From positions 404,506 to 468,505 of the forward strand of contig CAZLRH010000001.1 of the NCBI GenBank assembly GCA_964562015.1: 64,000 nucleotides of DNA. Reading direction: 5' to 3'. Origin of the DNA: CAZLRH01 sp964562015. Lineage in GTDB: Bacteria > Verrucomicrobiota > Verrucomicrobiia > Opitutales > JABDGR01. The translations under genes and the position numbers were made by a program. Below the pieces are notes generated by a model. That model saw nothing but the letters and a program-made list of their open reading frames with translations, had not been told where the DNA came from and ran no database searches. Below, piece by piece: positions 28,629-38,361 of this stretch. How positions within the stretch are numbered: the first letter of the stretch is position 1; each line of letters starts with the position of its first letter.

Positions 28629-28660
28629 TTCCACCTTCTACCTCCTACCTTCCACCTTCT
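28629..28660. repeat. Right arm of inverted repeat flanking the four-helix-bundle gene
   Basis: 32-nt pyrimidine-rich arm (purine-rich on the minus strand), reverse complement of 28216-28247 at 27 of 32 positions. It ends one base from the gltB stop codon (28662-28664) and starts 13 nt from the ATG of the enclosed gene. In the transcribed sense it supplies GGAGG-like stretches upstream of that ATG. Confidence 0.8.
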
Positions 28661-28661
28661 C

Positions 28662-31600
28662 TCAATTTCCGCCGACGCGCGACAAATCGCGGGCGTTGGC
28701 TTCGAAGGCCGCCAGCAGCGCCGCCTCGCCGGAGATGCCTTGTTGTTGCACTTTTTTGAGTTGGTTGAGCATGCGTTCGTAGTCCTTGGGGAAAACCTTG
28801 GCGAATTTCGGCAGGGCTTCCTCCCAATGGCTTAAAATATGCTGGGCCCGCGCGGAACCGGTGAGCTGCGCGTGCTTTTCAATCAACGCCTTCACTTCGG
28901 CGATTTCGGCGTCCTCGCATTCAATGAGCCGGTAGAGGTTGACCATCTCGCGGTTCAGGCGGCCGCCAAACTGGCCGTCCTCGTCGTAAACGAAGGCCTC
29001 GCCGCCCGACATGCCGGCCGCGAAATTACGGCCCGTGGCCCCGAGCACGACGACGCGCCCGCTGGTCATGTATTCGCAGCCGTGGTCGCCCACGCTTTCC
29101 ACCACAGCGGTCACGCCGGAATTGCGCACGCAAAACCGCTCGCCCGCCATGCCCTGGATGAATGCCTCGCCGGCAGTCGCACCGTAAAAGGCGACGTTGC
29201 CGATGATCATGTTCACCGCCGGATCGAAGGTGCTTTCCTTCGGCGGCGTGATAATGATGTGCCCGCCGGAAAGGCCCTTGCCGACGTAGTCGTTGGCGTC
29301 GCCTTCGACCCGAATGGTGATGCCCGCGGGGCAAAACGCGCCGAGCGACTGGCCGGCGGAGCCCTGGAAATTCAACTGAATAGTGTCCGCCGGCAAACCT
29401 TTCGGGCCCACGCGCCGCGTGAGTTCGCTGCCGAGAATGGTGCCCACGACGCGGTTCGTGTTGCGAATCGGGAGATTCACCACGACTTTCTCACCGCGGT
29501 CAAGGGCGGGCGCACAGAGCTTGAGCAACTGGGTGTTGTCAAGCGCCTGGGCGAGGCCGTGATCCTGCGGCTGCTGGCAATAGGTGCCGACTTCCGGACC
29601 CACGTTCGGCCGATAGAGAATGTTCGAGAAATCGAGACCCTTGGCCTTCCAGTGGTTCACCGCAGCGTGCACGGCCAGCCGATCCACGCGGCCCACCATC
29701 TCATTAATGGTGCGGAAGCCGAGCTGGGCCATGTACTCGCGCATCTCCTGCGCGATAAACCGCATGAAGCGCACGGCGTATTCCGGATCGCCCGAATACT
29801 TCGCGCGCAGGCGCGGGTCCTGAGTGGCCACGCCGACCGGGCAGGTGTTCAAATGGCACACGCGCATCATCAGGCAGCCGAGCGTGACCAGCGGCGCAGT
29901 GGCAAAACCGAACTCCTCGGCACCGAGCAACGCCGCAATCACCACGTCGCGGCCGGTCTTCAATTGTCCGTCAGTTTCGAGGACGACGCGGCTGCGCAAA
30001 TTGTTGAGCAGCAAAGTCTGGTTGGTCTCGGCCAAACCGAGTTCCCACGGCGCACCGGCGTGTTGTATCGAGGATAGCGGCGAAGCCCCGGTACCGCCGT
30101 CGTGACCGGAAATCAAAATGACATCGGCCTTACCCTTGGCGACGCCCGCCGCAATGGTGCCGACGCCGATTTCCGCCACGAGCTTCACGTTGACGCGCGC
30201 CTTTTGGTTCGCGTTTTTCAGGTCATGAATGAGCTGCGCCAAATCCTCGATGGAATAGATATCGTGGTGCGGCGGCGGCGAAATGAGACCGACGCCCGGC
30301 GTGGTGCCACGGACCTTGGCGATGGGCGGATAAACCTTGGTGCCGGGCAACTCGCCACCTTCACCGGGTTTCGCGCCCTGGGCCATTTTGATCTGCAACT
30401 CCTGCGCGTTGACCAGATAGTAGCTCGTCACGCCAAAGCGACCGCTCGCCACCTGCTTGATGGCGCTGTTTTTGGAATCGCCGTTGGCCTCCAATTGGTA
30501 ACGGGCCGGGTCTTCCCCACCCTCGCCGGTGTTGGACTTGCCGCCGAGGCGGTTCATGGCAATCGCCAGCGCCTCGTGCGCCTCCTTGGAAATGGAGCCA
30601 TACGACATCGCGCCGGTCTTGAACCGCTTCACGATGGTTTCCACCGATTCCACCTCCTCGAGGGGCACCGGCTTTTCCGCCGGCTTGAATTCAAAAAGGC
30701 CACGGAGCGTGCACAGGCTGCGCGATTGGTCGTCGATGAGCCGGCTGTACTCCTTGAAGGTTGTAAAGTCGTTCGTGCGCGTGGCCTTTTGCAGTTTGTG
30801 AATCGACTGGGGCGTCCACAAATGCGTTTCACCCTCGGCGCGCCACTGATAAACGCCGCCCGGAGCGAGTGCTGCAGCTTCCTCGCCTTCCAGCGAGGGA
30901 AAAGCCTGCCGGTGGCGCAGCTTCACTTCCTCGGCAATCGTGTCCAGCCCGATGCCTTCGACGCGCGAGGCCGTGCGGTGGAAATACTTGTCCACCACGT
31001 CGCGATTCAAGCCGATGGCCTCGAAAATCTGCGCGCCGCGATAGCTGGCATACGTCGAAATGCCCATCTTCGCCATCGTCTTGATGACGCTTTTGACGCC
31101 GGCCTTGATGAAATTCTTGCGCGCCTTCTCCGGTTCGGCGGCGAGCTTGCCGTCGCGAATCAGGTCCTCGATGGTTTCCAACGCGAGGTAAGGGTTGATG
31201 ACATCCGCGCCATAGCCGAAGAGCACGGCAAAGTGATGCACTTCGCGCGGTTCGCCGGATTCCAAAATGAGCGAAACCTGCGTGCGCGTGCCCTTGCGAA
31301 TCAAATGGTGATGCAAGCCCGCCGTCGCCAGTAATGCCGGGATGCCCGCGTGGTCCTGGTCAAGGCCGCGGTCGCTGAGGACGAGCAGATTGTAGCCGTC
31401 GGCCATGGCGCGGTCGGCGGCGGCGAATAGTCCCTCCAAGGCGGCGGCGAGACCTTTCCCGCCCTCGCTCGGATTGAACAGAATGGGCAGATCCTTCGCC
31501 TTAAAGCCCTCGCGTTTCACATAGCGGAGCTTCGAGAGCGTCTTGTTCTCGATGATCGGGTCCTTGAGCTTGATGCGGCGGCAGTCCTCCGGCCGCGGCA

Positions 31601-33293
31601 CCACGAGATTGCCCTGCGTGCCGAGAAACGTCTCCGACGCCGTGATGACGGCCTCGCGGATGGAATCGATGGGCGGATTCGTGACCTGCGCGAAGAGCTG
31701 CTTGAAATAATTATAGAGCAACTTCGGCTGGTTGGACAGCACGGCCAGCGGGATGTCCGTGCCCATCGAGCCCAGGGGCTGCACGCCATCCTTGCCCATG
31801 GGGGTGAGAATGAAACGCAAGTCCTCGTAGGTATAACCGAAGGCCTTTTGCCGCAGGAAAACGGTGGCATGATCCACGCCATGGTAATCGTCGGGCTGAG
31901 GCAGCTCCTCGATATTGACGCGATATTTCGCGAGCCACTCCGCGTAGGGCTGGGCCTTGGCAAAGCTGTCCTTGATTTCCGCGTCGTCCACGATGCGGCC
32001 CTGCTGCGTGTCCACGAAGAACATGCGGCCCGGTTGGAGGCGGCCTTTGAAGGCGATGTTCGCCGGGTCCACTTTCACCACGCCGACCTCCGAGGCCATG
32101 ATGACGCGGTCGTCCTTCGTCACGTAGTAACGGGAAGGCCGCAGGCCGTTGCGGTCGAGTACGGCGCCGACGCTGATGCCGTCGGTAAATGAAATCGAGG
32201 CCGGGCCGTCCCACGGCTCCATCATGCAGGCGTGGTATTCGTAAAAGGCGCGCTTTTCCGGGCTCATGGACTCATGATTTTCCCACGGCTCGGGAATCAT
32301 CATCATCACGGCATGCGGCAGCTTGCGTCCGGCCAGCACGAGAAATTCGAGGCAGTTGTCGAACATGCCCGAGTCCGAGCCGTCTTCCTGGATGATGGGC
32401 AGCAGCTTTTTCAGGTCGTCGCCAAAAATGGGGCTGGAAATCTGCGCCTGGCGCGCATGCATCCAGTTGACGTTGCCGCGCAGGGTGTTGATCTCGCCGT
32501 TGTGCGACATGTACCGGTTCGGGTGCGCGCGGTACCAGGCCGGAAAGGTGTTGGTCGAAAAACGCGAGTGCACCTGCGCCAGCGCCGATTCGAAATCCGG
32601 GTCGCTCAAATCCGGAAAATACGGCACGAGCTGCACGGCGCTGAGCATGCCCTTGTAAATAAGGGTGCGCGCCGACATGCTGGTGACGAAGAACAGCGTG
32701 TCCCGCACTTCATGGCGCGGGCCGTGATAACGCAGTTCGTTCGACACCGAACGGCGGATGACGAAGAGCTTGCGCTCGAAGGCCAAGTCGTCGGCCAGCG
32801 CCGGGTTGCGGCCGACAAAAAAGTGGCGCATCACCGGTTCGGCGGCGCGGGCGGTGGGGCCGATGCCGGAATTGTCGGTCGGCACGTCGCGCCAGCCGAG
32901 CACCGTCTGGCCCTCGGCGCGGACGATTTCCTCAAATTTGCGCTCGCAGGTGGCGCGTTCCGCGGCGTCGCGCGGCAAAAACACCGCCGCCACGCCATAC
33001 TGGCCCGCGGGCGGGAGCTTGAAGCCGAGCGGAGCGGTCACCTTGCGGAAAAACTTGTCGGGCACCTGCACGAGAATGCCGGCGCCGTCGCCGGTGTTCG
33101 TTTCGCAGCCGCAGGCGCCGCGATGTTCCATATGCTCGAGCATGGTCAGCGCGTCGCGCACGATCTGGTGCGACTTTTTCCCCTTGATGTGAACGACGAA
33201 GCCGACCCCGCACGAGTCATGCTCGTAGGCGGGGTCGTAAAGTCCCTGCGCGGGTGGCTCACCCGCGGCCGAAAGCTGGCGCAAAGAGCTCAT
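28662..33293 (-). CDS. gltB: Glutamate synthase large subunit
   Basis: 1543-residue ferredoxin/NADPH-type glutamate synthase alpha subunit. The N-terminal class-II amidotransferase domain releases ammonia from glutamine, and the FMN-containing synthase domain reduces the 2-iminoglutarate intermediate. A propeptide precedes the catalytic Cys28 in HDSCGVGF, which becomes the N-terminus after processing. The synthase core includes SGHDGGTGASPLSS, and the 3Fe-4S cluster motif is CHLNTCPVG. The C-terminal GXGXG beta-helix domain is also present. ATG 33293 is preferred over the in-frame start at 33371, which would lengthen the propeptide. The gltD partner lies downstream beyond the inserted small gene. 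Confidence 0.96.
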   Translation of the reverse strand: MSSLRQLSAAGEPPAQGLYDPAYEHDSCGVGFVVHIKGKKSHQIVRDALTMLEHMEHRGACGCETNTGDGAGILVQVPDKFFRKVTAPLGFKLPPAGQYGVAAVFLPRDAAERATCERKFEEIVRAEGQTVLGWRDVPTDNSGIGPTARAAEPVMRHFFVGRNPALADDLAFERKLFVIRRSVSNELRYHGPRHEVRDTLFFVTSMSARTLIYKGMLSAVQLVPYFPDLSDPDFESALAQVHSRFSTNTFPAWYRAHPNRYMSHNGEINTLRGNVNWMHARQAQISSPIFGDDLKKLLPIIQEDGSDSGMFDNCLEFLVLAGRKLPHAVMMMIPEPWENHESMSPEKRAFYEYHACMMEPWDGPASISFTDGISVGAVLDRNGLRPSRYYVTKDDRVIMASEVGVVKVDPANIAFKGRLQPGRMFFVDTQQGRIVDDAEIKDSFAKAQPYAEWLAKYRVNIEELPQPDDYHGVDHATVFLRQKAFGYTYEDLRFILTPMGKDGVQPLGSMGTDIPLAVLSNQPKLLYNYFKQLFAQVTNPPIDSIREAVITASETFLGTQGNLVVPRPEDCRRIKLKDPIIENKTLSKLRYVKREGFKAKDLPILFNPSEGGKGLAAALEGLFAAADRAMADGYNLLVLSDRGLDQDHAGIPALLATAGLHHHLIRKGTRTQVSLILESGEPREVHHFAVLFGYGADVINPYLALETIEDLIRDGKLAAEPEKARKNFIKAGVKSVIKTMAKMGISTYASYRGAQIFEAIGLNRDVVDKYFHRTASRVEGIGLDTIAEEVKLRHRQAFPSLEGEEAAALAPGGVYQWRAEGETHLWTPQSIHKLQKATRTNDFTTFKEYSRLIDDQSRSLCTLRGLFEFKPAEKPVPLEEVESVETIVKRFKTGAMSYGSISKEAHEALAIAMNRLGGKSNTGEGGEDPARYQLEANGDSKNSAIKQVASGRFGVTSYYLVNAQELQIKMAQGAKPGEGGELPGTKVYPPIAKVRGTTPGVGLISPPPHHDIYSIEDLAQLIHDLKNANQKARVNVKLVAEIGVGTIAAGVAKGKADVILISGHDGGTGASPLSSIQHAGAPWELGLAETNQTLLLNNLRSRVVLETDGQLKTGRDVVIAALLGAEEFGFATAPLVTLGCLMMRVCHLNTCPVGVATQDPRLRAKYSGDPEYAVRFMRFIAQEMREYMAQLGFRTINEMVGRVDRLAVHAAVNHWKAKGLDFSNILYRPNVGPEVGTYCQQPQDHGLAQALDNTQLLKLCAPALDRGEKVVVNLPIRNTNRVVGTILGSELTRRVGPKGLPADTIQLNFQGSAGQSLGAFCPAGITIRVEGDANDYVGKGLSGGHIIITPPKESTFDPAVNMIIGNVAFYGATAGEAFIQGMAGERFCVRNSGVTAVVESVGDHGCEYMTSGRVVVLGATGRNFAAGMSGGEAFVYDEDGQFGGRLNREMVNLYRLIECEDAEIAEVKALIEKHAQLTGSARAQHILSHWEEALPKFAKVFPKDYERMLNQLKKVQQQGISGEAALLAAFEANARDLSRVGGN

Positions 33294-33611
33294 CGCAAAA
33301 AAAGTCAGTGGAAAATGGGAAAAAGCAGGCCGCCACGACCGAAGGGCCACCGCGAGCGCGGCAGCCGTCATTCGAGCGGCCCGTTAAACAAACGAAGGAA
33401 TTTTCGTAACGCAACTTCATTTTGGAAAAACGAAGCATTTTTTGGGCCGAGATGGGCGCACCGGCAAAACAACCGGCCCGGCGGCACGAACGCGCCAACC
33501 TGTCCTGGCTCAGTGCCGGAATGGCGCAGGCCGCCTGAAAACAAACGTTGAACAAAACGGGCGCTTCGTCGAAATGAGCCCGCAGCCGTTGGATTTTGAT
33601 TTTACCGAAAA
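33294..33611. other. Divergent intergenic region gltB / MFS transporter
   Basis: 318 bp between two divergent genes. It includes an A+T-richer segment at 33395-33450 likely to hold the gltB promoter, and a short one (33590-33610) just before the transporter ATG. I found no convincing hexamer pairs, RNA gene or small ORF. GC-rich inverted CCGG motifs near 33460-33485 are too short to call a terminator. Confidence 0.4.
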
Positions 33612-34856
33612 ATGACTTTGGCCCACGTCCAGACCACCATCGCCACCCCACCGGGCGGCAGCCGGCCGTTTCACCGTAGCCTGCCGCTATTGCTGGCCTT
33701 CATGACTGCGCTGGGCCCGTTTTCGGTGGACGCCTACCTGCCGTCCTTTCCCGAAATTGAAAAGGGCCTGCAGGCGAGCCCGTTTGAAGTGCAGCAGACG
33801 CTTTCTATTTTCCTGGCGTCGTTTGCGTTCATGACCTTGTGGCATGGCGCGATTTCGGACGCCCTCGGCCGGCGGCGGGTGACGCTGGTGTGCCTCGGCC
33901 TGTTTGCGTTGTCGTCGGTGGGCTGCGCGTGGTCGCGGACAGTCGGCGCGCTGTGGGTCTTTCGCGGACTGCAAGGAGTCACCTCCGGCGCGGGCATCGT
34001 GCTGGGCCGGGCCGTCGTGCGCGATTTGCTTCAGGGCCCGGAAGCGCAGCGCATGATGTCGCGCATCACCATGATGTTCGCCCTGGCGCCCGCCCTCGCG
34101 CCGATTGTCGGCGGCTGGCTCGACAAATGGTTCGGCTGGCAGTCGTTGTTTTATTTCTTGGTGCTCATGGCGGGCGTGCAATGGCTCTGGTGCTGGTGGG
34201 CGCTCCCCGAAACGCTGCCGCCGGAAAAACGCCATCCCCTGCACCCGATGTTTCTCCTGCGCTCGTATTACTCGGCGCTGACCGAACCGGCGTTCCTCGC
34301 GGTGACCGGTGTCATCTCCCTCAATTTTGCGGGCTTTTTCCTCTACGTCGTCTCGTCGCCCAAATTCCTCATCGACCATTTGCACATCCCGCAGACGGGA
34401 TTTTATTGGCTCTTCGTGCCCGCGATGGCCGGGATGATGATCGGCGCATGGCTCTCAGGCCGGCTTGCTGGGAAAATCACGCCCATGCGCACGATTGCCA
34501 TCGGCAGCCTCGTGATGGCGGCGGCGGCGCTCTGCAATGTCGTGATCAATCTCCTCCTGCCGCCCGGCCTGCCGTGGAGCGTCGCACCGATTTTTCCGTA
34601 TGTGTTGGGGATGTCGCTGACAATGCCGAGCCTGACCCTGCTGGGCCTGGAACGCTTTCGCGGCCAATGGGGCCTCGGCTCTTCCTGCCAGGTTTTTATC
34701 CAAACCGGCGTCAACTCGCTCAACGCGGCCTTCCTCGCGCCGCTGCTTTGGGTGAGCCCGCTGCATCTTGCCCTCGGGCAACTCGGGCTGCTGGCCGCGG
34801 GGTTTGGGTGTTTGGCGGTGTATCGGTGGCGGACGCGTGCCGCCGCTCTTGCGTAG
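33612..34856 (+). CDS. Bcr/CflA-family MFS drug efflux transporter
   Basis: 414-residue major facilitator with about 12 membrane spans. The N-terminal segment MTALGPFSVDAYLPSFPEI is diagnostic of the Bcr/CflA (drug:H+ antiporter-1) family. The loop 2-3 motif appears as GAISDALGRRRV, and the antiporter-type segment ALAPALAPIVGGWL lies in span 5. Such proteins export drugs, dipeptides or sulfonamides; the substrate here is unknown. It begins a plus-strand block opposite gltB. Confidence 0.92.
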   Translation: MTLAHVQTTIATPPGGSRPFHRSLPLLLAFMTALGPFSVDAYLPSFPEIEKGLQASPFEVQQTLSIFLASFAFMTLWHGAISDALGRRRVTLVCLGLFALSSVGCAWSRTVGALWVFRGLQGVTSGAGIVLGRAVVRDLLQGPEAQRMMSRITMMFALAPALAPIVGGWLDKWFGWQSLFYFLVLMAGVQWLWCWWALPETLPPEKRHPLHPMFLLRSYYSALTEPAFLAVTGVISLNFAGFFLYVVSSPKFLIDHLHIPQTGFYWLFVPAMAGMMIGAWLSGRLAGKITPMRTIAIGSLVMAAAALCNVVINLLLPPGLPWSVAPIFPYVLGMSLTMPSLTLLGLERFRGQWGLGSSCQVFIQTGVNSLNAAFLAPLLWVSPLHLALGQLGLLAAGFGCLAVYRWRTRAAALA

Positions 34857-34981
34857 AACGTGGCTGGCCGCGACTACGAGGGCTGCGATTCGACTCCGTT
34901 CCCTCGCCCAACCCACGCGAGGAATACTTGTGCTTTTCAAGTCTCTGGTATATCAACTGTTGCTCCCACACCACTTTTCCC

Positions 34982-36244
34982 ATGACGTTTTGTTTCAAAT
35001 TGCAAACGGCTGCCCGGCGCTTCCGCCGCTTGGCCCTTTTCCTGGCTGTCTCCAGCCTTGGGCTGGTGACGCCCGCTTTCGCCAAGCCCGGCGATTTTGA
35101 TCCGAAGTTTAATATCGGGGGGCTGGGACCAAAGCCGAGCCGCACCAAGGGCGCCTACCCGCTCAAGGACGGTCGCGTTTTAGTCACTGGCCCTTTCAGG
35201 ACTTGGAACGGTCATGATACCCCCGGCATCGTCCTGCTCGAGAAAAACGGAAAACAGGTGGCCTCTTTTAGGCCTAGCAAAGCTGCGGGTGAAGCCCTCG
35301 GCAGCCCTCGATTGCACCAGATTTTGCCCCTATCCAGCCAACGCGTCCTCGTGCTGCTTGATGTGAATGAAATACCCCGAGTGCAAATATTGAACATGGA
35401 CGGCAGCCTCGCCGACCCGGCCGCGCCTCAGCCCGGTAATTTGTCCATGGTGGCGTTGGTCCAAGTCACTGACGGCAGTTTTTATGGCGTGGGACTGGGT
35501 CTGAACAACGATGGGAGTCCTACTAATTATCATGCGTTGATGATTCATTTCACCAGGACCGGCGACTATGACAATGCCTACGGCCAGCGTGAGTTGCCTC
35601 TGACCCTGGGCTCAGGCGGGCATTTCGGTCCTTATCTCGCCTTGGAGCCTGGTGGCACCCTGTTACTGGCCCTCTCCGGGATGTATCTCACGGACGACCC
35701 TACGCTGGGCTACTTGGCCCGCTTGCGCTTGGACGGCACCCTCGACCCGGCCTCAAAGAATCTCGCTTTCACCAGTGCCTATCTCGATGCGGTGAAGGTG
35801 CTCGCCAACGGCTCAATTCTCATCAACTCGTATCCGGCGGCCCGCCGCGGCAATGCTATTCTGCCCCAGGTGGCTCGCTTGAAAGCCAACGGCCAAGTGG
35901 ACAAAACCTTTAACTCAGACGCCTTTGCCAAATTAACCATGTTTGGCAACGGCCTTAATATTCTGCCCACCAGCGGCGGTCGATCGATCTGGATTCTGGC
36001 CTTTGTCACGGTGAAGATCACGAACAGTCGCAGTCCTTTTTGGCGCACGGCTTCAGCTGAAATCAAAATGCTAAGACTCACCCCCGATGGCGAAGTGGAT
36101 TCCCATTTTGTTCCAATAAATGTGGATCAGGCAAAGGAGACTCCCCTCTTCGTGATAGGTGACAAAATCTATTACGCGTACGGTGCCTTTCCTCCCCGCA
36201 ATGGCCAACCAACGTCGTATTTCGGGCGCTTCCTGCTGAAATAA
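34982..36244 (+). CDS. Exported delta-60 repeat (beta-propeller-like) protein
   Basis: 420-residue secreted protein with a signal peptide cleaved after about Ala34 (PAFA/KPG). Several delta-60 repeat units are visible: GDFDPKFN with LKDGRVLVTG, LRLDGTLDPASKN with KVLANGSILI, LKANGQVDKTFN, and LTPDGEVDSHFVP. These repeats usually form beta-propeller-like surface or secreted proteins. The open frame continues far upstream to 33839 inside the transporter gene, but only the part from 34982 has sensible composition and a signal peptide. No enzyme motif was seen and the role is unknown. Confidence 0.8.
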   Translation: MTFCFKLQTAARRFRRLALFLAVSSLGLVTPAFAKPGDFDPKFNIGGLGPKPSRTKGAYPLKDGRVLVTGPFRTWNGHDTPGIVLLEKNGKQVASFRPSKAAGEALGSPRLHQILPLSSQRVLVLLDVNEIPRVQILNMDGSLADPAAPQPGNLSMVALVQVTDGSFYGVGLGLNNDGSPTNYHALMIHFTRTGDYDNAYGQRELPLTLGSGGHFGPYLALEPGGTLLLALSGMYLTDDPTLGYLARLRLDGTLDPASKNLAFTSAYLDAVKVLANGSILINSYPAARRGNAILPQVARLKANGQVDKTFNSDAFAKLTMFGNGLNILPTSGGRSIWILAFVTVKITNSRSPFWRTASAEIKMLRLTPDGEVDSHFVPINVDQAKETPLFVIGDKIYYAYGAFPPRNGQPTSYFGRFLLK

Positions 36245-36360
36245 CGTGCCTCGTTTTGCCGCCCGATATAAAGGAAAAGGGCGGGGGTCACCTTGTTGGA
36301 CTAAATTCGCGCTTTCCGCACGCGCGGTTCGCGCGCATGATTACCGGTTTCTCCCGGACT

Positions 36361-38361
36361 ATGGGTGCCACCAGTCAATCTCCGACCAATGCCCACGCGA
36401 GCGACACCACGCCCTCGCCCGATTACTCGAATCGTGCGCTGGTGCTGCGCATCCTGCGGCTGACGTGGCGGTATAAGGCCGTCTGCATCGAGGTCTTCGG
36501 CCTGCAACTGGTGCTGCTGACGCTCGGCTTGCTCGGCCTGAATCTCACCGGCGTGGGGATTGACTACCTGCGGGACGCCCTCGACCCGTCGGCCGCGCCC
36601 GCCCAGTGGCCGTTTTGGCTGCCGGTGCCGGCCGCGGGCACTTCGGTGCTGCACGGCTTGCTGTTCATCGTGGGCGGAATTCTCGGGCTCGCGCTGGTGC
36701 GGGCGTTTCTCAACTACCTGTACACCGTCGCGCTCGGGAAACTCACGCAGCATCACCTCGTGGCCGATTTGCGGGCGGAGGTTTACGACAAGCTGCAACG
36801 CCTGAGCTTCCGCTTTTTCGATGAAAACGCCAGCGGCTCGATCATCAACCGTTGCACGGGCGACGTGCAGAACCTCCGCCTGTTCGTGGACGGCGTGCTG
36901 ATTCAGATTTTCATCATGCTGGTGTCGCTGACGGTGTACATCCTCTACATGGTGCACATCAGCCCGCGACTGACCCTCGCCTGCCTGGCCACCACGCCGA
37001 TCTTGTGGCTCTACTCGATGCAGTTCGCGCGCGCCATCCGCCCGTCCTATGTCGAGAACCGTGAGCTGATGGACCAACTTGTCCTGTCGTTCGCCGAGTG
37101 CATCCAGGGCGTCAACACCATCAAAGGCTTCGCCCTCGAAAAGCAGGCGGCGGCACGCTTCGCGGCGGAAAACGACCGCGTGGCCCAGCAGCGCCACGGC
37201 ATTTTCCGGCAGGTGAGCCGGTATTCGCCCATCATGGATATGATGACCCAGTTCAACATGGTGGTGCTGCTGGGCTACGGCGGCTGGATGTTCATGCAGG
37301 GGCAAATCTCCCTGGGCGCGGGCCTCGTGGTGTTTGCCGGGCTGCTCCAGCAATTCTCCTCGCAAGTCAACACCATCGCCACCGTGGCCGACTCCGTCCA
37401 GCAAAGCCTGACCGGCGCCCGGCGCGTGTTCGAAATTCTGGACGCCCCGGTCGAAGTTCAGTCCCCCGCCCGGCCCGCGGCGTTGGGGAAAGTGCGCGGC
37501 GAAATTGTCTTTGAAAATGTCAATTTCCAGTACAAGGCGGAGAACGCGGTGCTGCACGACGTGTCGTTCGCGGTCAAACCGGGGGAATTCATCGCCATCG
37601 CGGGCGCCACCGGCTCGGGCAAGAGCGTGCTGATGTCGCTCATCCCCCGCTTCTATGATCCGACCTCCGGGACGATCCGCCTCGACGGCCATGACTTGCG
37701 CGACTTGTCCCTCGAGGAATTACGGCACTCCATCGGCCTCGTGTTTCAGGAGAATTTTCTTTTTTCCAACACCGTGGGCGCCAACATCGCCTTTGGCAGC
37801 CCGCGCGCCTCGCAGGAACAAATCGAGCGGGCGGCGAAAATCGCGGCCGCCGACCGTTTCATCAAGGAATTGCCCCTCGGTTATGAAACCTTGCTGGGCG
37901 AAAGCGGCGTGAATCTTTCCGGCGGGCAGCGCCAGCGTCTGGCCCTCGCCCGCGCCTTGCTGCAAGACCCGGCCATTCTCCTGCTCGACGATCCGACCGC
38001 CGCGGTGGACCCCGGCACCGAGCAGGAAATCATCGCGGCCCTCGAAAGCGCGGTGCAGGGCCGCACCACGTTTATCGTCGCCCACCGTCTGAGCACGCTG
38101 CGCCGCGCCGACCGCGTGCTGGTGCTCGAACGCGGGCGGCTCGTCCAATTCGGCCCGCACTTGGAGTTGATGGAAACGCCCGGCCCCTACCGCCGCGCCA
38201 TCAGCCTGCAAGGGCTGGATTCCGACAGCATGAAGCTGTTGCAGCGCACGCGAGTGCCGTGGGCCAAAGCTGGCGGTGGAGACTCCGCCGCCGGCGAAGC
38301 GAGGTTGGACGACTTGCCGGAAACCCGTTTCCCGCCTTCGCCGGAAGGAGGCGGATCGTGA
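36361..38361 (+). CDS. ABC exporter half-transporter, degenerate-site subunit
   Basis: 666-residue type-IV ABC exporter half (six-span membrane domain then ATPase). Walker A is GATGSGKS and the signature is canonical (LSGGQRQRLALARAL). Walker B reads ILLLDDPTAAVD, with Asp where the catalytic Glu is normally found. The switch histidine is kept in VAHRLSTLR. A Gly/Pro-rich C-terminal tail follows. ATG 36361 is chosen; ATGs at 36337 and 36256 are possible. The stop overlaps the GTG start of the next half-transporter, with its ribosome-binding site inside this gene, so the two are made together. It is probably the degenerate partner of a heterodimer. Confidence 0.92.
   Translation: MGATSQSPTNAHASDTTPSPDYSNRALVLRILRLTWRYKAVCIEVFGLQLVLLTLGLLGLNLTGVGIDYLRDALDPSAAPAQWPFWLPVPAAGTSVLHGLLFIVGGILGLALVRAFLNYLYTVALGKLTQHHLVADLRAEVYDKLQRLSFRFFDENASGSIINRCTGDVQNLRLFVDGVLIQIFIMLVSLTVYILYMVHISPRLTLACLATTPILWLYSMQFARAIRPSYVENRELMDQLVLSFAECIQGVNTIKGFALEKQAAARFAAENDRVAQQRHGIFRQVSRYSPIMDMMTQFNMVVLLGYGGWMFMQGQISLGAGLVVFAGLLQQFSSQVNTIATVADSVQQSLTGARRVFEILDAPVEVQSPARPAALGKVRGEIVFENVNFQYKAENAVLHDVSFAVKPGEFIAIAGATGSGKSVLMSLIPRFYDPTSGTIRLDGHDLRDLSLEELRHSIGLVFQENFLFSNTVGANIAFGSPRASQEQIERAAKIAAADRFIKELPLGYETLLGESGVNLSGGQRQRLALARALLQDPAILLLDDPTAAVDPGTEQEIIAALESAVQGRTTFIVAHRLSTLRRADRVLVLERGRLVQFGPHLELMETPGPYRRAISLQGLDSDSMKLLQRTRVPWAKAGGGDSAAGEARLDDLPETRFPPSPEGGGS
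38343..38351 (+). promoter_or_regulatory. Strong Shine-Dalgarno deciding a GTG start
   Basis: GGAAGGAGG lies 6 nt upstream of GTG 38358 and is one of the few clear Shine-Dalgarno sequences in the window. It lies inside the end of the preceding ABC gene, whose TGA overlaps the GTG as GTGA (38358-38361). This fixes the downstream start and implies re-initiation coupling. Confidence 0.8.

Noticed and set aside
33839..34981. Upstream extension of the delta-60 protein frame inside the MFS gene
   Set aside because: The out-of-frame stretch has Arg/Pro-rich shadow composition. A clear signal peptide begins at 34982.
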